From positions 1-64,000 of the forward strand of contig JAODBK010000046.1 of the NCBI GenBank assembly GCA_025463925.1: 64,000 nucleotides of DNA, given 5' to 3'. The notes under the pieces were generated by a model. That model did no database searches. It was not told the DNA's origin and worked only from the letters and a program-made list of their open reading frames with translations. A program made the translations under genes and the position numbers. Shown one piece after another: positions 8,875-16,442 of the stretch (the first letter of the stretch is position 1; every line of letters starts with the position of its first letter). Source of the DNA: Acidimicrobiales bacterium (GTDB lineage Bacteria; Actinomycetota; Acidimicrobiia; Acidimicrobiales; AC-14).

Positions 8875-9687
8875 TCAGCGCTGTGAGCTGAGCGGCTTCC
8901 GGTCGTCGTGGTACAGAGACGTCGAGATTCGGCCCGCCGCCGCGACGACAGATTCGATGCAACGCTTCTTGCGCTCAGCGGTGATCCCGCTGCGTCGTGC
9001 CAGCGTGCTCAGCGCGGCAACGACCTTTCCGGTGTGGTCTCGCACCGGTGCGGCAACGGCCCACAGATCAGGATCCGTTTCACCTTCATTGATCGCATAG
9101 CCCCGGGATCGGACCTTGTCCAGGCTGGCCACGAAGGCCTTCTTGGTGATCGCGGCACCCGACAAGTAGGCCGGCCACGACGACGAGTCCGGCAACATCG
9201 ACGCGACTTCATCTGGTTCGCGCCACGCCAAGAGAACCCGTCCGCTCGCTCCACCCTCGAATGAGTTGTAGCGACGACCCGTCGGAGGATAGATCGACAA
9301 CTGGCTCAGGCTTTGGCGAATCGAGAGGTGCATCACCACCGTGCCGTCGAGAACGCTCAGGACCAGGGTCTCGTTTATTTCCTCGATGAGCGCGTCGAGC
9401 ACGGGGGTCGCAGCACGCACCAAGTCGTTCGTCGCGAGCGCGACGGACGCGAGGCGGACGACTTCGAGGTGCAATCGTTGCCGGCCGCTTGCCGGATCGG
9501 TGCTGAGGTAGCCGTGCTGCTCCAATGTGGCGACCAGGCGACGAACCGTGCTCGGCGCAAGTTGGAGATCCTTCGCGATGTCAGCGATCCGCCCGGTCGG
9601 GTGATCCAGGTTGAACCAGCTGAGGATCTTGAGCATTCGCTCCGCCGACCGAACCGGCGTCATTTCCTCCGACGACGCCTTTGTCAC
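8875..9687 (-). CDS. IclR-family transcriptional regulator
   Basis: The protein has 270 residues. An N-terminal winged helix (SAERMLKILSWF ... IADIAKDLQLAPSTVRRLVATLEQHGYL) is followed by the IclR effector-binding domain (SFEGGASGRVLLAWREPDEV ... AVAAPVRDHTGKVVAALS). I start it at the GTG at 9687, which has GGGAG 6 bases upstream; the open frame extends to 9819 but crosses the promoter of the divergent gene. It is the only transcription-factor gene in the 7.2-32.3 kb locus and lies between two copies of the shared operator. It is therefore the obvious candidate regulator of all six units. Whether it represses or activates cannot be read, although operators placed near the predicted start sites favour repression. 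Confidence 0.88.
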   Translation of the reverse strand: MTKASSEEMTPVRSAERMLKILSWFNLDHPTGRIADIAKDLQLAPSTVRRLVATLEQHGYLSTDPASGRQRLHLEVVRLASVALATNDLVRAATPVLDALIEEINETLVLSVLDGTVVMHLSIRQSLSQLSIYPPTGRRYNSFEGGASGRVLLAWREPDEVASMLPDSSSWPAYLSGAAITKKAFVASLDKVRSRGYAINEGETDPDLWAVAAPVRDHTGKVVAALSTLARRSGITAERKKRCIESVVAAAGRISTSLYHDDRKPLSSQR

Positions 9688-9736
9688 GGTGCTCCCTTCA
9701 TGGACGGGGCGCACCACCGCGCCACCTGCGAGCAGG

Positions 9737-9800
9737 TTGACATCCGGACCCCTTGACGTCGACGATGGGACAGTTAATGGTTTGGCAAGACAGTATATGG
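9737..9800 (+). promoter_or_regulatory. Promoter with shared operator, copy A (selenoprotein unit)
   Basis: TTGACA at 9737-9742 is a perfect -35 hexamer. The operator TAATGG (9775-9780), 13 bases, TATATGG (9794-9800) starts 38 bases after the start of TTGACA. The element ends 18 bases before the ATG at 9818, just ahead of the ribosome-binding site. It lies in the gap shared with the divergent IclR gene, so autoregulation is plausible. Confidence 0.72.
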
Positions 9801-9817
9801 CTAGGAGGATGAAGCCC

Positions 9818-10363
9818 ATGGCGTCGGTGAAGGTGTACTCCCCCCGGCCTGTTCAGTTCGCGGAACCTGAAGGCGAGGCCGTCGCCGCACCTGAACGGCA
9901 CTCCCTGGTGGGCGCCGTGGTCGGCATCGTCGACAACGGCAAGATGCTCAAGCTGGGCGAGGCGATCGAGCGCCGGCTTCTCGCACTGGGAGCGGCAGAG
10001 GTCCGCCGGTTCCGAGCGCCGCGCTACACGGATCTGGCGACGGCCGAGTTCCTCGACGACATCGCCGCCAACGTCGCGGGCGCGGTCACCGGTCTCGGCA
10101 ATTGAGGTAGCTGCACGGCGTGGAGTTGCCACGCCACAGTTGAACTGGCCCGCCGGGGGATCGCGGCGCCGACGTTGGTCATCGAGTCGTTCCGAGCTTG
10201 GGGAGAAGCGGCCACCAAGAGCTTCGGTGGCGGCATCGAAACCGTGTTCGTCCTCCGCGAGGACGTCGATTTCGTGACCGGTGATCCACTCCAGGCGGAG
10301 GCGGACCGGGTCGCCCGCGCCGTGCTCGGTCTGCCAATCAGTGAGGGCGCAACGCATGCTTGA
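9818..10363 (+). CDS. UGSC-family selenoprotein (in-frame TGA read as selenocysteine)
   Basis: The frame runs from the ATG at 9818 (AGGAGG at 9803-9808) to a TGA at 10103-10105. It continues in the same frame, without another stop, to the TGA at 10361-10363. Read through, the product has 181 residues with selenocysteine at position 96 in the sequence GLGN-U-G-S-C-TAWSCH. The part after the TGA looks like normal protein (TVELARRGIAAPTLVIESF, then DFVTGDPLQAEADRVARAVL). U-G-S-C is the signature of a selenoprotein family first predicted in marine metagenomes; its biochemistry is unknown to me. A stem-loop immediately after the TGA fits a bacterial SECIS. The stop overlaps the start of the next gene. 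Automatic annotation would give a 95-residue stump and a 62-residue orphan. The selenocysteine machinery (selA, selB, selC) is not in the window. Confidence 0.85.
10109..10141 (+). ncRNA. SECIS-like stem-loop directing selenocysteine insertion
   Basis: The inner stem GGCGTGG (10117-10123) pairs perfectly with CCACGCC (10129-10135) around the loop AGTTG, with G as the second loop base. A lower stem, AGCTG (10109-10113) with CAGTT (10137-10141), is separated by a small internal loop. The apical loop starts 18 bases after the TGA. Bacterial SECIS elements have a short apical loop with a G near its 5' side about 16-37 bases after the UGA, so both geometry and position fit. It lies inside the coding sequence, as in bacteria. 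Confidence 0.8.
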
Positions 10364-11378
10364 CGAACTCGATCTTCCCGAGGACCTGGCCGACGAGATG
10401 TTCTTCGAGCGTGGATGGACTGACGGTATGGCCGTGCGGCTGCCCACCACGGACCGCGTGGATGAGTTCATCGCACGATCGGGTCTCGATCGCGATCTCG
10501 TGATCGGACCGGTGCCGCCGTCGAACGGGATCGCCACGGTCGAGAACATCGCCGTGAACGCGCTGATGGCCGGTTGCCGACCTGAGCACCTGAAGATTGT
10601 CACTGCCGCAATGACGGCGATGCTTCAGGAGAAGTTCAACCTCTACGTGGTCCAATGCACCACGAATCCGGTAACGCCTCTCACGATCGTGAATGGACCC
10701 GCTCGCATCGACGGCGGAATGAATTTCGGTCGGGGGGCACTGGGCCCGGGCCGCCACTGGAACGGTGCTATCGGCCGGGCCGTTCGCCTGGCGATGGGCA
10801 ATCTCGGGGGCTCGTTCGACGAGAACGTCGATATGGCGACACATGGAAACCCGCTGAAGTTCAGCTGCTGCCTCGCTGAAGCGGAGGAAGAGAGCCCTTG
10901 GGATCCGCTTCATGTTGCGCTCGGTTACTCGCCGACCGACAGCGTGGTCACCACGGCTGCCGTCGAGGGGCTCATCGACATCGTTCCGTCCTACGGCAAC
11001 ACGCAGGCGAAGCATCTCATCGACCACATCGGACGCGCGATGCGCACCATCGGCACTTGCTACTACTGGTCGCAAGGAAACCCGGTCGTAATCCTGAATC
11101 CGACCCATGCACACATCCTCGACAACGAAGGCATCGGACGAGCGCAGCTGCAGGAGGTCCTCTTCCAGGAAGCTCGCGTCGCGCTCGACACCATGCCGCT
11201 CGGGAACATCCCGGTCGGCGACTGGAAAGTCGTCGACGAGCACGCACTGGGCTACGCGCGTCCCGAGGATCTCTACATCGTCGTCGCGGGCCAGACCGGT
11301 GGCCACCACACTCTTTACGCGATGGGCTTCGCGCTCAGCTACGCGACGAGCTCGATCGTCCCGTCTGCGATCGGTTGA
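10356..11378 (+). CDS. Conserved hypothetical protein paired with the UGSC selenoprotein
   Basis: This 340-residue soluble protein starts at ATG 10356, overlapping the last codons of the selenoprotein gene, so the two are translationally coupled. I do not recognise a named domain. Visible features are a Gly-rich stretch (NGPARIDGGMNFGRGALGPG), a Cys pair in KFSCCLAEAEEES, further single Cys residues (AGCRPEHL, VVQCTTNP, GTCYYW), a His-Asp rich segment (NPTHAHILDNEGIG) and a C-terminal GQTGGHHTLYAMGF. There is no signal peptide or membrane helix. The coupling suggests a complex or consecutive reactions with the selenoprotein, perhaps a redox reaction; that is inference. Confidence 0.8.
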   Translation: MLDELDLPEDLADEMFFERGWTDGMAVRLPTTDRVDEFIARSGLDRDLVIGPVPPSNGIATVENIAVNALMAGCRPEHLKIVTAAMTAMLQEKFNLYVVQCTTNPVTPLTIVNGPARIDGGMNFGRGALGPGRHWNGAIGRAVRLAMGNLGGSFDENVDMATHGNPLKFSCCLAEAEEESPWDPLHVALGYSPTDSVVTTAAVEGLIDIVPSYGNTQAKHLIDHIGRAMRTIGTCYYWSQGNPVVILNPTHAHILDNEGIGRAQLQEVLFQEARVALDTMPLGNIPVGDWKVVDEHALGYARPEDLYIVVAGQTGGHHTLYAMGFALSYATSSIVPSAIG

Positions 11379-11442
11379 CAAGCGAAGCCACGCCCGCGCA
11401 GAATGGGACGGCCAGGTAATGGCTTGAGTCACCATTATATGG
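11375..11442 (+). promoter_or_regulatory. Promoter with shared operator, copy B (AtuA operon)
   Basis: TTGACA at 11375-11380 and a possible -10 CAGAAT (11399-11404, spacer 18) precede the operator. The operator is TAATGG (11417-11422), 13 bases, TATATGG (11436-11442). The inverted repeat TAATGG-N9-CCATTA is perfect here. The element ends 34 bases before the AtuA ATG. Confidence 0.75.
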
Positions 11443-11476
11443 ACTAGTACTCAGACGGCAGCCAGGGAGCGGCTTG

Positions 11477-12835
11477 ATGACGCGGAACTCCGTCAGGATC
11501 GGGTCCGGCAGCGCGGGCGCCATCGACCGCGTCGAGCTGGCCGTGGACATGGTCAGAGGTGGCGACGTCAAGTACCTCGCCTTGGACTGCCTGGCCGAGC
11601 GGACGCTGGCCCTTGCGCAATTGCGGAAATCGGCGGGGACCGGCCCCGGCTATGACCCACGAGTACCGGCGTTCGGCAAGCAGTTGCTCCCCTTGGCCCG
11701 CGAGCGAGGCGTCACCGTGATCGCCAACATGGGTGCCGCTGATCCGCATGGTGCGCTGGAGCATTTTCAAGAGCACGCGGACGCGTACGGCCTGCGAGGC
11801 CTCAAGGTCGCGGTCATCGACGGCGACGACGTGCTCGACCACCTCAAGCAAACCGATCCGGTTGTCATGGAGACGAACCGCCGGGTGTCGGAGCTGGCGA
11901 ACGGGATCGTGTCGGCGAACGCCTACATCGGTTATGAGCGGATCTTCGAGGCGCTGGCGGACGGGGCTGACCTCGTGATCGGCGGCCGTATCGCCGACAG
12001 CTCCCTGTTCCTCGCGCCGCTTGCGTACGAACTCGGTTGGGCGGCCGACGACTGGGACCGGCTGGCTGCCGGAACGTGCGTGGGCCACCTTCTCGAGTGC
12101 GGCACCTACGTCACCGGAGGAAACTTCGCGGACCCGCCATTCACGACCATCGACGATTTCGACAATCCGAGCCTGCCCATGGCAGATGTCTCGGCCGATG
12201 GCACGGCCGTGTTGCGCAAGCTCCCAGGTTCGGGCGGTCGCCTGGACACGCTCACGTGCAAGCTCCAGCTGGCCTACGAAGTGCACGACCCCACGCAGCA
12301 TCGCTCGCCGGATGTCATCTCGAATTTCGCCGGAATCGAGGTCAGCGACTCCGGCGATGGCGGGGTGGCGATTCGCGGGGCCACCGGCACGCCACGGCCG
12401 GAACAGCTGAAGGTCGTCGTCGGCGTCGCCGAAGGCTTCATCGGCGAGAATCAGATCTCGTACGCGGGCGCCGGCGCGCTCGACCGAGCGATGCTGGCGA
12501 AGGGCATCCTCGAGAGGCGCATCGGAGGCCTCGCGAGTGATCGCGACATCGAGGAATGGCGTGTCGACCTGCTGGGCGTCAACGCACTGCACGGCAACCG
12601 CTCGTCAGTATCGGTCGATGCGCCGCCGTACGAGGTCCACGTTCGGGGCGCGGCCCGCTGCGGCGATCGCCGTGCCGCTGAGGCTGTGGCCGCCGAGGTC
12701 GAGTACCTCATGCTCTGGGGGCCGGCCGGCGCGGCCGCCGGTCACCGCGCTCGAATCGCCCAGATCGTGTCGGCCTACAGCGCGTTCGTCGATCGGGACG
12801 ACGTCAGCACCCGGCTCACGATGTGCACGCTGTGA
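11477..12835 (+). CDS. atuA: AtuA-family (DUF1446) acyclic terpene utilisation protein
   Basis: The 452-residue protein is recognisable as AtuA/DUF1446 from its N-terminal VRIGSGSAGAIDRVELAVDM, the DGDDV segment, GLIxGGRxxDSSLFLAPLAYELGW-like region (VIGGRIADSSLFLAPLAYEL), ECGTYVTGGNFADPPF and the C-terminal domain with GAGALDRAML. AtuA is essential for citronellol/geraniol catabolism in Pseudomonas through an unclear step. The ATG at 11477 has AGGGAG seven bases upstream. It is the first gene of a ten-gene unit under operator B. In many genomes AtuA carries an additional C-terminal domain; here that domain is the next, separate gene. Confidence 0.85.
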   Translation: MTRNSVRIGSGSAGAIDRVELAVDMVRGGDVKYLALDCLAERTLALAQLRKSAGTGPGYDPRVPAFGKQLLPLARERGVTVIANMGAADPHGALEHFQEHADAYGLRGLKVAVIDGDDVLDHLKQTDPVVMETNRRVSELANGIVSANAYIGYERIFEALADGADLVIGGRIADSSLFLAPLAYELGWAADDWDRLAAGTCVGHLLECGTYVTGGNFADPPFTTIDDFDNPSLPMADVSADGTAVLRKLPGSGGRLDTLTCKLQLAYEVHDPTQHRSPDVISNFAGIEVSDSGDGGVAIRGATGTPRPEQLKVVVGVAEGFIGENQISYAGAGALDRAMLAKGILERRIGGLASDRDIEEWRVDLLGVNALHGNRSSVSVDAPPYEVHVRGAARCGDRRAAEAVAAEVEYLMLWGPAGAAAGHRARIAQIVSAYSAFVDRDDVSTRLTMCTL

Positions 12836-12846
12836 TGGGAGGGAAC

Positions 12847-13176
12847 GTGGCCGTCAAGCGCGTATCGGTGCGTGAGATCGCGTGCGCCCGTGCGGGAGAC
12901 AAGGGCGATGTGAGCAATGTGGTGGTCGTGCCCTACGAAGCGGCCGGCTACGAATTCCTCCGTGAGGAGCTTACGGTCGAGCGTGTGCGCGAGCACTTCG
13001 GGGAACTGGTGGTCGGCGACATCGTCCGCTACGAGTTGCCAGGCATCCAGACCCTCAATTTCGTGATGACGGGTGCGCTGGCCGGTGGCGTTACTCGTTC
13101 GATCTGGCTCGACGCGCATGGCAAGTCGCGCGCTTCGTTGATGTTGACGCTCGAGCTCGACGGCTGGCCGGCTTGA
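12847..13176 (+). CDS. AtuA-like C-terminal domain protein, encoded separately
   Basis: This 109-residue protein has the motif ACARAGDKGDVSNVVVVPY, the start of the domain that usually forms the C-terminus of AtuA-like proteins. GTG 12847 is preceded by GGAGGG. An ATG at 12835 overlapping the atuA stop is an alternative start that would add four residues. Separation from AtuA suggests the two polypeptides form one complex. Its role is unknown beyond this association. Confidence 0.82.
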   Translation: MAVKRVSVREIACARAGDKGDVSNVVVVPYEAAGYEFLREELTVERVREHFGELVVGDIVRYELPGIQTLNFVMTGALAGGVTRSIWLDAHGKSRASLMLTLELDGWPA

Positions 13177-13183
13177 GAGGGAG

Positions 13184-14395
13184 ATGACTGTGTCCGACTT
13201 CATGGCCACAACGCCCATTGTGGACAGCGACAGCCACGTCACTGAGCCGCCCGATCTGTGGACGTCGCGCGTCGCCAAGAAGTGGGGCGACGAGGTGCCT
13301 CACCTCGAGCTGGATGAGGCGATCGGGGAGATGCGCTGGCGGGTCGGGCAGACCACGCTGAACGAAGAGGCGAAGTTCACCATGGCGGGTTGGCGCGACT
13401 TCCCGCCGTCACATCCGCCCTCTCTGGCCGATGCCGACCCTGCCGGGTGGGACCCGACGGCCCGTCTCGAACGCATGGACGAGTACGGCATGTGGGCTCA
13501 GGTTCTGTACCCGAACATCATCGCATTCTCCACGCACGCCTTCCTCGGTATGAGCGATCCAAAGCTGGCGCTCGCGTGCGTGTCTGCCTACAACGACTTC
13601 CTCGCCGAGTTCGCCGACTGCGACCGGCAACGGTTGATCCCGATCATGATGTTGCCGTTCTGGGATGTCGAGGCCAGCTACGCCGAGCTCGAGCGGGCAA
13701 CCGACCTCGGCCACAAGGGCGTCATCTTCGCTGCCCACTTCGACAAGGTGGGCCTGCCTCCCATTTGGCATGACCACTGGAGTCGACTGCTTTCGATGGT
13801 CGAGGAACGCGGCCTCTCGGTGAACTTCCACATCGGGTTCTCGGACATGACGAAGGCGGAGCAGGCCGAGCGTACCGAGGCCAGCGGTGACGACCACGCG
13901 CGGATCACGAGCGTCGCCATGCTGGGCAACGCCCGCGCCATCGCTGATGTGATCTGCAAAGGCGTCTGCCATCGCCATCCCGGGCTCAACTTCGTCTCCG
14001 TCGAGAGCGGCGCAGGGTGGTTGCTCTACCTGTTGGAGTCCCTCGACTGGCATTGGAAGAGCTACGGGGGAATGCGCGATCGTCCCGAGCTCGAGCTACC
14101 GAGCGTCTACTTCCGCCGCCAGGTCTACGGTTCGTTTTGGTTCGAGGAAGAGTCACTCCGTCGAGTGATCGGCGCGCTCCCCGACAACATCATGTTCGAG
14201 ACGGACTTCCCGCACCCGACCAGCCTCTCGCCGGGCCCAGCCTCGAGCTCTGGGAACCCGCGGAAGATGGCGGAGGCGGCGCTCGCGGGCATGGACGAGA
14301 AAATCGTCCGGAAGGTGTTCTACGAGACGGCGGCCAGGCTGTACCACCTCGACGTGTCCTCGGCTCGGGCGCTGGTGACGTCGGCGGACAGTTGA
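13184..14395 (+). CDS. Amidohydrolase-family (PF04909-type) metal-dependent hydrolase, copy 1
   Basis: The protein has 403 residues with a TIM-barrel amidohydrolase-2 layout. An N-terminal metal loop (VDSDSHVTEP) is followed by central HIGFSD and HPGLNFVSVESG, and by the late Asp in ETDFPHPTSL. Members of this family (ACMSD and gamma-resorcylate decarboxylase relatives) perform hydrolysis or non-oxidative decarboxylation. The ATG follows GAGAGGGAG. A paralogue with the same start (DSHVTEPPDLWTSR) lies at 22606 in the third unit of the same regulon. The two probably handle related intermediates or formed by local duplication. Confidence 0.85.
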   Translation: MTVSDFMATTPIVDSDSHVTEPPDLWTSRVAKKWGDEVPHLELDEAIGEMRWRVGQTTLNEEAKFTMAGWRDFPPSHPPSLADADPAGWDPTARLERMDEYGMWAQVLYPNIIAFSTHAFLGMSDPKLALACVSAYNDFLAEFADCDRQRLIPIMMLPFWDVEASYAELERATDLGHKGVIFAAHFDKVGLPPIWHDHWSRLLSMVEERGLSVNFHIGFSDMTKAEQAERTEASGDDHARITSVAMLGNARAIADVICKGVCHRHPGLNFVSVESGAGWLLYLLESLDWHWKSYGGMRDRPELELPSVYFRRQVYGSFWFEEESLRRVIGALPDNIMFETDFPHPTSLSPGPASSSGNPRKMAEAALAGMDEKIVRKVFYETAARLYHLDVSSARALVTSADS

Positions 14396-14940
14396 ACGAG
14401 TCGGTGGTCGACGGCGTCGATGCGAGTGAAACGGATGCGTACGAAGCCGCCCGTCAGCACCTCATCGCAACCCGCGGCCAGGTCGCGCTGCCATTCGAGC
14501 TGTTGTTGCGAGTACCCCAGCTGTGCACGCGCGTCGCTGATCTCGGGGAGGTCATCCGGTTCCGAGGCCTGCTGCCTGACCGGCTGCGGGAGACGGCCAT
14601 TCTCGCGACAGCGCGTGAGGTCCGGTGCCGATACGAGTTCGACAGTCACCTGCCGATCGCCCGATCGGCCGGCGTTGCCGAGGCGACCATCGCGCTGGCC
14701 AGCGGGGCTGACGCCGACGCACCGGTGGACGAGTCACTCGTCGTGTCCTTCGTTCATGAACTGCTCCAGCGCCGGGAGGTTGGCGAGGCGACCCTCGTCG
14801 GCCTGGGTGCGGTGCTCTCGGAGCCCGAGCTCGTCGAGCTCTGTGTCACCGTCGGCTATTACGCGCTGCTCGCCGGCGTCGTCAACGTCTTCGCCGTCGA
14901 TCAGGCGGAGAACATGGATCAGGAAGGGGCAGGGCAATGA
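14392..14940 (+). CDS. Carboxymuconolactone decarboxylase-like (CMD fold) protein, copy 1
   Basis: The protein has 182 residues. The conserved core LRETAILATAREVRCRYEFDSHLPIARSAGV matches the CMD/AhpD superfamily, in which a Glu-xx-His pair acts at the active site. The CxxC of AhpD peroxidase-type members is absent. The TTG start at 14392 overlaps the stop of the amidohydrolase gene (TTGA); GTG 14404 is an alternative. A second CMD-like gene occurs at 25336. In this locus it may decarboxylate or isomerise a lactone- or ketoacid-type intermediate; that is inference. Confidence 0.72.
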   Translation: MNESVVDGVDASETDAYEAARQHLIATRGQVALPFELLLRVPQLCTRVADLGEVIRFRGLLPDRLRETAILATAREVRCRYEFDSHLPIARSAGVAEATIALASGADADAPVDESLVVSFVHELLQRREVGEATLVGLGAVLSEPELVELCVTVGYYALLAGVVNVFAVDQAENMDQEGAGQ

Positions 14941-15218
14941 CGGAACCGCAGGACGCGGGCGATCCGCCCTCTTCGGCCGCTCTGACGTCGATCGCAGCGT
15001 CGTTGCGCGCCGACGGCTACCGCATGCACGTCAGCGAACCGCAACCATCTCGGGTGCGGGTCATGGTTGAAGCACTCCCAGACGCATGCGAGGAATGTCT
15101 CGTTCCCAAGGCGATCATGACTTCGATCATCGAGAGCGCCTTGGAGGGCGCTGGCATCGCACCGTCGGTCGTCGAACTCCTGTATCCCGGCGAACGTGCG
15201 GAGGTGGCGGATGCCTGA
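14937..15218 (+). CDS. Small conserved-looking hypothetical protein
   Basis: This 93-residue protein starts at an ATG overlapping the preceding stop (ATGA). The sequence has a compact alpha/beta look: ALTSIAASLRADGYRMHVSE, then RVRVMVEALPDACEECLVPK with a CEEC motif, then a helix IIESALEGAGI. The CxxC could bind metal or be redox-active. The next gene's ATG lies inside its 3' end. I do not recognise a family. Tight coupling to the CMD-like and CoA-transferase genes supports a role in the pathway. Confidence 0.7.
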   Translation: MTEPQDAGDPPSSAALTSIAASLRADGYRMHVSEPQPSRVRVMVEALPDACEECLVPKAIMTSIIESALEGAGIAPSVVELLYPGERAEVADA

Positions 15219-16422
15219 TCTGGGCGTTCTCCCCGATGCCGCCTTTCACGGGCTGAAGGTCGTCGAGATCGCGCAGCTGATCGCCGGACCGTTGTCGGGC
15301 AGCCTGCTCGCGGATCTCGGCGCCGACGTGGTCCATGTGGAGGATCCCGGCTCCGGCGATCCGCACCGTGCGACCGGTGTCGACAAGGACGGCGTCCATC
15401 TCTGGTGGAAGGTGTCGGGGCGCAACAAGCGATCAGTGACGCTGGATCTGCGCAGCGAAGAAGGGCAGGAGATCGCGCGGCGACTCGTCCGGTGGGCTGA
15501 CGTTGTCATTACCAACTTCCGGCCAGAGACACTCGAGAACTGGAAAATGGACTGGCCCAGTCTCCACGAGGTGAACCCGAAGCTGATCATGCTGCAGGTC
15601 ACCGGCTTCGGCGCCAACAGCAGCCGCCGAAACAGTCGGGGTTACGGCAAGGTCGGCGAGGCGATGAGTGGCGTCGTGTATCTCACCGGCTTTCCGGACG
15701 GCCCGCCGGTCCACACCGGCTTCTCACATGCTGACTCGACCACCGGCTTGTTCGGGGCCTTCGCGATCGCGGCCGCTCTCTTCCGTCGTTCGACCGACCC
15801 GGACTTTCAGGGCGAGTGGATCGACATGGCGTTGTTCGAGGCCTTGTACCGCCTTTGCGAGTGGCAGGTGACGATGTATGACCAGCTCGGTGTCGTGCCG
15901 ACACGGGCCGGCAACCAGTTGGCCAACGCCCCAGCGGCGGTGGTCAACACCTACCTCTCGGTCGACGACCAGTGGGTGACCGTGACGACGGGAACTGCAA
16001 AGGCGGTGCTCGACGTGGCCAAGCTGCTGGGCGAACCGGTTGAGGACTACGACAGCACCCAAAAGCAGAACGACCGCCGCGATCGGTTGGATGAGCTCCT
16101 CCGCCAGTTCGTCGCCGAGCGCACATGCGACGATGCCCTGGAAACGATGCGCAAAACCGGAGTCGTGGCATCCCGCATTTACAACGTCGAGGACATCCTC
16201 GCCGACCAGACGTACGCCGAGCGAGAAGAGATCGTTGTGGTTGACGACTCGGACCTCGGCCCAGTGCGCATGCCGGCGGCCCTGCCCAAGATGGCGAATC
16301 ACGGCGGGCAGGTGTGGCGAAGCGGTCCGAAGCTCGGAGAGGACAACGACCTCGTCTACAAGAGCTACCTCGGGCTGACGGACGAGGAGTACGAGGCGTT
16401 GCAGAAGGACTCGGTCATCTAG
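15211..16422 (+). CDS. CaiB/BaiF-type (family III) CoA-transferase
   Basis: The protein has 403 residues. Family III features are GLKVVEIAQLIAGPLSGSLLADLGADVVHVEDP at the N-terminus, the KRSVTLDL segment, and the catalytic Asp in HADSTTGLFGAFAIAAALF. These enzymes move CoA between carboxylic acids through an aspartyl-CoA intermediate. The ATG at 15211 has GAGG seven bases upstream and overlaps the previous gene by eight bases. It likely activates a carboxylic acid intermediate so that the DUF35/thiolase-like and crotonase-like enzymes can act. Confidence 0.85.
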   Translation: MPDLGVLPDAAFHGLKVVEIAQLIAGPLSGSLLADLGADVVHVEDPGSGDPHRATGVDKDGVHLWWKVSGRNKRSVTLDLRSEEGQEIARRLVRWADVVITNFRPETLENWKMDWPSLHEVNPKLIMLQVTGFGANSSRRNSRGYGKVGEAMSGVVYLTGFPDGPPVHTGFSHADSTTGLFGAFAIAAALFRRSTDPDFQGEWIDMALFEALYRLCEWQVTMYDQLGVVPTRAGNQLANAPAAVVNTYLSVDDQWVTVTTGTAKAVLDVAKLLGEPVEDYDSTQKQNDRRDRLDELLRQFVAERTCDDALETMRKTGVVASRIYNVEDILADQTYAEREEIVVVDDSDLGPVRMPAALPKMANHGGQVWRSGPKLGEDNDLVYKSYLGLTDEEYEALQKDSVI

Positions 16423-16437
16423 TGGCTCCCCACTAGC
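16420..16437. other. Small perfect hairpin over the CoA-transferase stop codon
   Basis: CTAGTGG-CTCC-CCACTAG is a perfect seven-base inverted repeat that includes the TAG stop codon. It lies inside the operon, just before the SDR gene, and may affect translation of the next gene or mRNA stability. Confidence 0.4.
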
Positions 16438-16442
16438 CGGCC

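Noticed and set aside
9611-10105. A 164-residue gene ending at TGA 10105
   Set aside because: Translation starts at 9818 after AGGAGG, and the TGA is better read as selenocysteine because the same frame continues with protein-like sequence and a SECIS-like stem follows.
16420-16437. CTAGTGG-CTCC-CCACTAG as a seventh copy of the shared operator
   Set aside because: The half-sites match, but the spacing is 4 instead of 9 bases, the TATATGG block is absent and it lies inside an operon without a TTGACA.
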